The position numbers and the translations under genes are program-made. Source: Desulfovibrio aminophilus DSM 12254 (GTDB taxonomy: Bacteria; Desulfobacterota; Desulfovibrionia; Desulfovibrionales; Desulfovibrionaceae). From it: DNA of 64,000 nucleotides. The notes under the pieces were generated by a model. The model was not told where the DNA came from, did not search any database, and saw nothing but the letters and a program-made list of their open reading frames with translations. Each line of letters opens with the position of its first letter. The stretch's first letter is position 1. The stretch is from positions 18,650 through 82,649 of the forward strand of contig NZ_AUMA01000017.1 in NCBI RefSeq assembly GCF_000422565.1, read 5' to 3'. Positions 60,263 to 64,000 of the stretch are shown one piece after another.

Positions 60263-60963
60263 CCCTCTCCCTCCTCCACCGCCTCGGCGACTTCGCTCCG
60301 ATGGCGGCGGTACATGCTCACGCCCAGGATCGTGGCCAGCAGGAACAGGGCCACGCTGAGTCCGATCTGGGCCATGGAGCTGACGTTCACGCCGCTGCCG
60401 AAGAGCGCGAACACGGCGGTTTGCGGCAGATAGCCCAGCACCGATCCGGCGAGGAACGGCCGGACCGGGATGCTGCTCACTCCGGCCAGAAGATTGGTGA
60501 CGAGGTTGCTGCCCAATGGCAGCAGCCGGATGATCAGGGCCATGCGCAACGGGTCGCGGCGCAGGAAGGCGTCCACCTTGGCCACCCTCCCCTTGAAGCG
60601 GTGGGCCACGAAATCGCGGGCGAAAAAACGCGCGAAGCCCACGGCCAGGCCGCAGCCCAGGCCCGAGCCCACGGTGGCCAGGGCCAATCCCCACCAGAAG
60701 CCGTAGATGTATCCGCCGATGAAGCAGAGGAACTGGCGCGGCACGCCCAGGGCCGTGAGCACCCCGGCGACGGCCACGTATAGGAGCACCCCGGCCGCGC
60801 CGTGGTCGCGGATGTGGGCGTCGAACCACTGCCGATCGCTGAGCACGCCCTGCTCTCCCGCCCAGCGCAAGGCCCAGACCGCGAGGCCCATGAGGGCCAG
60901 CATGGCCAACCCCTTGAGCAGGGGTTTGAGAAAAGTCTGGCGATCCCGCCGGTTGACGCTCAC
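60259..60963 (-). CDS. TVP38/TMEM64 (DedA-like, SNARE-associated) membrane protein
   Basis: The 234-residue protein has about six hydrophobic segments and the VTT-domain core FLCFIGGYIYGFWWG, FFARDFVAHRFKGRV, IIRLLPLGSNLVTNLLAGVS and GSVLGYLPQTAVFALFG. The family works in lipid scrambling or transport. It starts at a GTG (60963) with GGAGG upstream and a GTGA overlap with the previous gene. Confidence 0.86.
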   Translation of the reverse strand: MSVNRRDRQTFLKPLLKGLAMLALMGLAVWALRWAGEQGVLSDRQWFDAHIRDHGAAGVLLYVAVAGVLTALGVPRQFLCFIGGYIYGFWWGLALATVGSGLGCGLAVGFARFFARDFVAHRFKGRVAKVDAFLRRDPLRMALIIRLLPLGSNLVTNLLAGVSSIPVRPFLAGSVLGYLPQTAVFALFGSGVNVSSMAQIGLSVALFLLATILGVSMYRRHRSEVAEAVEEGEG

Positions 60964-61226
60964 GATTTCCGATCCTCCGCCCGCCGGACTGTCCGGCGCG
61001 TTCCCACGGCCACGCCCGCCAGGACGATGAGCTGACCGGCCAGAAGCACGGGGTCGGACTGAACCAGGCCATAGGCCAATCCAGCCGCCCCGCCGCAGCA
61101 GAGTCCGGCGAGAGCCCAGACCGGGGCCTTCAGGGGGGTCCGCCGGAACGCGTCCGGCCGAAGAAAGAAGAGGGCCTGGCCCAGACAGGCCGGAACCAGG
61201 AGCCACCAGTATTCGGGCAGAGCCAT
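60960..61226 (-). CDS. LAB_N-type (lipid-A-disaccharide synthase N-terminal domain) membrane protein
   Basis: The 88-residue protein has three hydrophobic segments. The opening YWWLLVPACLGQALFFLRPD and the end AYGLVQSDPVLLAGQLIVLAG match the LAB_N pattern of a GQ-F-R start and a DPV-GQ end. Small proteins of this family often accompany a dolichyl-phosphate-type glycosyltransferase, as here. The start at 61226 is 13 bp after the GT2 gene. A role in lipid-linked sugar modification is inferred. Confidence 0.75.
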   Translation of the reverse strand: MALPEYWWLLVPACLGQALFFLRPDAFRRTPLKAPVWALAGLCCGGAAGLAYGLVQSDPVLLAGQLIVLAGVAVGTRRTVRRAEDRKS

Positions 61227-61239
61227 CGGGCCTCCCGGA

Positions 61240-61962
61240 TCAATCGCTCTTTTCGCGGATGGAGTAAAGAAAGCTGCGCTTCTGGAGCCAGCGTACGCCG
61301 AACAGGTCGTAGAGTCCGGCCACGGCCCGGTCCCAGGTGCCGTACTTGGAGACGCCCTTGAGACGCGGCCGGTGGTTCACGGGGGCTTCCTCCACCCGCG
61401 CGCCCTGCATCTTCATCAGGGTGGGCAGGAAGCGGTGCATGCCCTTGAAGCGCGGCAGGCGGCGGGCCATCTCCGCGCGCATGATCTTCAGCGAACAGCC
61501 GGTGTCGCGCACGGTCTCCCGGGTCAGACGGTTGCGCACTCCATTGCCGATCCTGGAGGCGATGCGCTTCATGAAGCTGTCGCGGCGCTTGAGCCGCCAG
61601 CCGATGGCCATGTCGGCCCCGGCGTCGAACAGCTGGAGCAGCTTCGGGATGTCCGCGGGGTCGTTCTGGCCGTCGGCGTCCAGGGTCACGATGATCTCGC
61701 CGACGGCTGCGTCGAAGCCCGCGCAGAAGGCCGCCGACTGCCCCCGGTTCTCGGCGAAGGCCAGATAGCGCACCTCGGGTTGGGCCGAGGCCAGACGCTG
61801 GATGACGCCCAGACTGCCGTCCGTGCTGGCGTCGTCCACCATGACGACCTCCCAGGGACGGCCGAAGCCTGGAGCCGCCTGGCGGATCTCGGCCAGGAGC
61901 GGTTCCAGGTTGTCCTCTTCATTGAAGACCGGCAGGACGATGGAGAGCATGTGGGGCTGCAT
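61240..61962 (-). CDS. Glycosyltransferase family 2 (dolichyl-phosphate-sugar synthase-like)
   Basis: The 240-residue GT-A protein shows LSIVLPVFNEEDNLEPLL, VMVDDASTDGSL, AFCAGFDAA, the metal-binding LDADGQNDPADI and VNHRPRLKGVSKYG. It has no C-terminal membrane helices. It likely transfers a sugar to polyprenyl phosphate for LPS or lipid A decoration, with the LAB_N and DedA-like partners. The start at 61962 (MQPHMLS) or 61950 has no strong ribosome site; an ORF extension to 62040 would cross the tRNA promoter and is rejected. Confidence 0.87.
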   Translation of the reverse strand: MQPHMLSIVLPVFNEEDNLEPLLAEIRQAAPGFGRPWEVVMVDDASTDGSLGVIQRLASAQPEVRYLAFAENRGQSAAFCAGFDAAVGEIIVTLDADGQNDPADIPKLLQLFDAGADMAIGWRLKRRDSFMKRIASRIGNGVRNRLTRETVRDTGCSLKIMRAEMARRLPRFKGMHRFLPTLMKMQGARVEEAPVNHRPRLKGVSKYGTWDRAVAGLYDLFGVRWLQKRSFLYSIREKSD

Positions 61963-62007
61963 GACCGGACAGGGATACGGAATTTCGCCCAGGATGTAAA
62001 TATGGAG

Positions 62008-62036
62008 TTGACAAACTCGGCCGACACGCCTAATTA
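62008..62036 (+). promoter_or_regulatory. Promoter of the initiator tRNA gene
   Basis: TTGACA (62008-62013) and TAATTA (62031-62036) are separated by exactly 17 bp, and the tRNA gene begins 17 bp downstream. Confidence 0.7.
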
Positions 62037-62052
62037 CCACTTTCTCACGTGA

Positions 62053-62129
<77 letters not shown>

Positions 62130-62137
62130 GAAAGATG

Positions 62138-62171
62138 AAGGGCTTGGAGAAAATCTCTCCAAGCCCTTTTT
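62138..62171 (+). terminator. Terminator of tRNA-fMet
   Basis: A perfect 13-bp stem (62138-62150 with 62156-62168) closes a 5-nt loop and leads into a T-run. Confidence 0.92.
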
Positions 62172-62431
62172 CATTTTCCTAACCTATTCCTAACCAGGGT
62201 TCTCCTCTGGAGGTGTGAGCAGACAGTCAAAATGAGAATTTGTTGCAAGTAACTTGAGAATGAGCCCACCCCCACATCGCGCCTCTGGCACCAGCTTTGC
62301 TACGCGCGCGTGCGCGAACTACTCCCCAGGAATAACCACCGCGAGCGCGGCGATCAGCGCCACCACCGACCATTGACCATGGACTATAGCAAGTAGAAGG
62401 CAAAAAGCCAATAATCTTGATGTGTTATCAC
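62172..62431. other. Non-coding stretch at the tRNA/prophage junction
   Basis: About 260 bp without a convincing ORF. It starts with a 9-bp direct repeat TTCCTAACC (62176-62184 and 62187-62195), then a mixed-composition segment including CGCGCGCGTGCGCG near 62325 and an AT-rich end. It separates the tRNA-fMet terminator from the helicase gene and could hold an attachment site or prophage remnants. No integrase is seen in the window. Confidence 0.45.
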
Positions 62432-63763
62432 TCACACCGCCCCACCTTGGCTCAAGTTCTCAAACGCGGTGTACTTCTTCAGGAAGGCCAGCTCCACCTC
62501 GCCCACGGGGCCGTTGCGCTGCTTGCCGATGATGACCTCGGCGATCCCAGCCTTCGGGTTGTCGTCTTTCTTATTGTAGAACTCGTCCCGGTACAGGAAC
62601 ACGATCACGTCGGCGTCCTGTTCGATGGCCCCGGACTCGCGCAAATCCGAGAGCATGGGGCGCTTGTTCGTGCGCTCCTCCACCTTGCGGTTGAGCTGCG
62701 ACAGGGCGATGACCGGGATGTTCAGCTCCTTGGCCAGGGCCTTCAGGTTGCGCGAGATGTCCGAAATCTCCTGCTCACGCGAGTCGATGTTGCGGCTGGA
62801 GCGCATGAGCTGGAGGTAGTCCACGACCACCAGCCCCAGCTTGTGCTCGGCCTTGAGGCGTCGGCAGCGGGCGCGCAGCTCCAGGGTGGACAGGGCCGGG
62901 GTGTCGTCGATGAAGATGGGGGCCTTGCCGAGCACGTCGGCGGCCTCTGAGAGCTTGGCCCAGTCCGCGTCGTCCAGGAAGCCGCTGCGCATCCGGCCCA
63001 ACTCCACGCGGCCCTGGCAGGCCAGGAGGCGGGTCATGAGCTGTTCCATGCTCATTTCCAGGGAGAAGACCGCCGTGGCCACCTCGGACTTCACCGCCGC
63101 GCGCAGGGCCAGGTTCAGGGCGAAGGCCGTCTTGCCCATGCTCGGCCGACCGGCCACGATGATGAGGTCAGAGGGTTGGAGCCCGGCGGTCATATGGTCC
63201 AGGGCGTGGTAGCCGCTCGGGATGCCGGTTACGGCGCTTTTGGAGGCGAACCGCGCCTCCAACTGGTCAAAGACCCGGTCCACCAGGGGCTTTGCCGCCC
63301 AATAAGTCTTTTGGACCTTCGCCTCGGCGATCTCGAAGATCTGCTTCTCCGAGGCGTCCAGCAGGGCGTCCACGTCCCGGGCCTCGTAGCAGGCCGAGAT
63401 GATCCCGCTGGACACGTCGATGAGGCGGCGCAGGACCGACTTGTCGCGTACGATGCGGGCATGGAACAGGGCGTTGGCCGCGCTCACCGGGGAGTCGGCA
63501 AGCTCCGCCAGGTACACCGGGCCGCCCACCTTATCCAGGTCGCCGGACTGCTTGAGGGCCTCCGTGACCGTGACCAGGTCCACTGGCTTGCTCTGCTCGG
63601 CCAGGCGCAGGAAGCTCTTGAAGATGGCCGCGTGGGCCGGAGAATAGAAATCCTCCGGGCCCACATGGTCCACCAGGCTGTTGAGCGCGTCCGGACGAAG
63701 GAACACGCCGCCCAGCACGGCCTGCTCGGCCTCCAGGGCCTGGGGGGTGAGGCGCGCGGTCAT
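62432..63763 (-). CDS. dnaB: DnaB-type replicative helicase, probably phage-encoded
   Basis: The 443-residue helicase has an N-terminal DnaB domain (about 5-110, LEAEQAVLGGVFL) and a RecA-like core. It shows Walker A GRPSMGKTAFALN, FSLEMSMEQLMTRLL, Walker B LGLVVVDYLQLM, ALSQLNRKVEERTNKRP, SGAIEQDADVIVFLYRDE and the arginine finger in KQRNGPVGEVEL. The start at 63763 has GGGAGTG upstream and an ATGA overlap with the Lar-like gene. A chromosomal dnaB normally sits by rplI; here the neighbours are a Lar-like protein and a tRNA gene, which suggests a prophage. Confidence 0.9.
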   Translation of the reverse strand: MTARLTPQALEAEQAVLGGVFLRPDALNSLVDHVGPEDFYSPAHAAIFKSFLRLAEQSKPVDLVTVTEALKQSGDLDKVGGPVYLAELADSPVSAANALFHARIVRDKSVLRRLIDVSSGIISACYEARDVDALLDASEKQIFEIAEAKVQKTYWAAKPLVDRVFDQLEARFASKSAVTGIPSGYHALDHMTAGLQPSDLIIVAGRPSMGKTAFALNLALRAAVKSEVATAVFSLEMSMEQLMTRLLACQGRVELGRMRSGFLDDADWAKLSEAADVLGKAPIFIDDTPALSTLELRARCRRLKAEHKLGLVVVDYLQLMRSSRNIDSREQEISDISRNLKALAKELNIPVIALSQLNRKVEERTNKRPMLSDLRESGAIEQDADVIVFLYRDEFYNKKDDNPKAGIAEVIIGKQRNGPVGEVELAFLKKYTAFENLSQGGAV

Positions 63764-63972
63764 ACAGCACTCCCATGATCCCAGGCAGCCCACGCGGACT
63801 CCCTAGAGGAGTAGGCTCCTGCACTCGCCCCGCACCCCCCACACGCCACCCAATACATGACAGGGCGGCCAAATTGCGTGGACTCCAGACAGCCGCATCC
63901 ACCACAAAAAGGACACATCCGATGCTCTCCCCCCAGCACGGCCTGCGCGGCGCGGCGGCGCTCATCCTCCAT
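63760..63972 (-). CDS. Lar-like zinc-ribbon protein (restriction alleviation family)
   Basis: The 70-residue protein has a zinc ribbon MCPFCGGCGCLE and WVACGGCGASAG (two Cys-x2-Cys knuckles), followed by SSRESAWAAWDHG. This is the pattern of Lar-family phage proteins that alleviate type I restriction. It overlaps the helicase start by 4 bp. The window ends 28 bp upstream of its ATG, so the rest of the cluster is not visible. Confidence 0.72.
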   Translation of the reverse strand: MEDERRRAAQAVLGGEHRMCPFCGGCGCLESTQFGRPVMYWVACGGCGASAGAYSSRESAWAAWDHGSAV

Positions 63973-64000
63973 ACGCTCAGACTCCCATGCCTCCTCCCAC

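Noticed and set aside
62172..62431. CRISPR-like repeats near the tRNA
   Set aside because: Only two copies of a 9-bp repeat two bases apart; no repeat-spacer periodicity.
62432..63763. Helicase taken as the chromosomal dnaB
   Set aside because: No rplI, rpsR or alr neighbours; it overlaps a Lar-like gene beside a tRNA, so a phage origin is more likely, although not proven.

Overview
This GC-rich window most likely comes from a sulfate-reducer-type member of the Desulfovibrionales (Desulfobacterota). The inference rests on content, since no rRNA is present. Pointers are a Wolinella-type quinol:fumarate reductase joined to a two-subunit class I fumarase, a DhnA-type (ADTH synthase-like) first enzyme for aromatic amino acids, a complex I without NuoEFG, a Fur-controlled feo operon with its Cys-rich partner, many two-component and c-di-GMP genes, and several small conserved proteins of a kind I associate with Desulfovibrio.

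Layout. 0-6 kb: a ModE-type DNA-binding protein, a small membrane protein, a PilZ protein, the feo iron-uptake operon behind a near-consensus Fur box, a gate-domain membrane protein and RidA. 6.0-7.0 kb: an aldolase gene preceded by a previously hidden 25-codon leader peptide with seven consecutive Phe codons and mutually exclusive RNA helices. 7.2-18.9 kb: CheY, an HPt protein, two unknown acidic or coiled-coil proteins, a family 9 glycosyltransferase, a fused radical SAM protein, a chagasin-like lipoprotein, a PocR-domain protein, an aminotransferase and an OmpR-type two-component system. 18.9-21.4 kb: small secreted and unknown proteins and a diguanylate cyclase. 21.5-26.2 kb: the frdCAB-fumarase operon. 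26.4-31.3 kb: a TauE/SafE exporter, a FadR-type regulator with an operator touching its start codon, and a large M16 protease. 31.3-35.1 kb: aroC, the two potassium-uptake genes and aroK. 35.2-41.6 kb: a YchF-like GTPase, two glycosyltransferases, an orphan solute-binding lipoprotein, a degenerate HsdR-N protein and a DUF364 protein. 41.7-53.2 kb: a 13-gene complex I operon (ABCDHIJK, two antiporter-like subunits and a small protein, M, N). 53.5-62 kb: a REC-PAS-GGDEF protein, ComB, then cell-surface sugar and lipid genes. 62.05 kb: initiator tRNA-Met. 62.2-64 kb: a DnaB-type helicase and a Lar-like zinc-ribbon protein that look like the edge of a prophage.

How the genes work together. Fumarase and fumarate reductase form an anaerobic malate-fumarate-succinate module feeding from the quinone pool. 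The NuoEFG-less complex I would deliver electrons to the same pool, presumably from a soluble carrier such as ferredoxin. The DhnA-type enzyme, AroC and AroK are three scattered steps of aromatic amino acid synthesis, and the first is evidently set by phenylalanine supply. GmhB, UDP-glucuronate decarboxylase, several glycosyltransferases, a PAP2 phosphatase, a LAB_N-type protein and a DedA-like protein point to LPS or other envelope glycan synthesis. No CRISPR array, rRNA or complete insertion sequence was seen.
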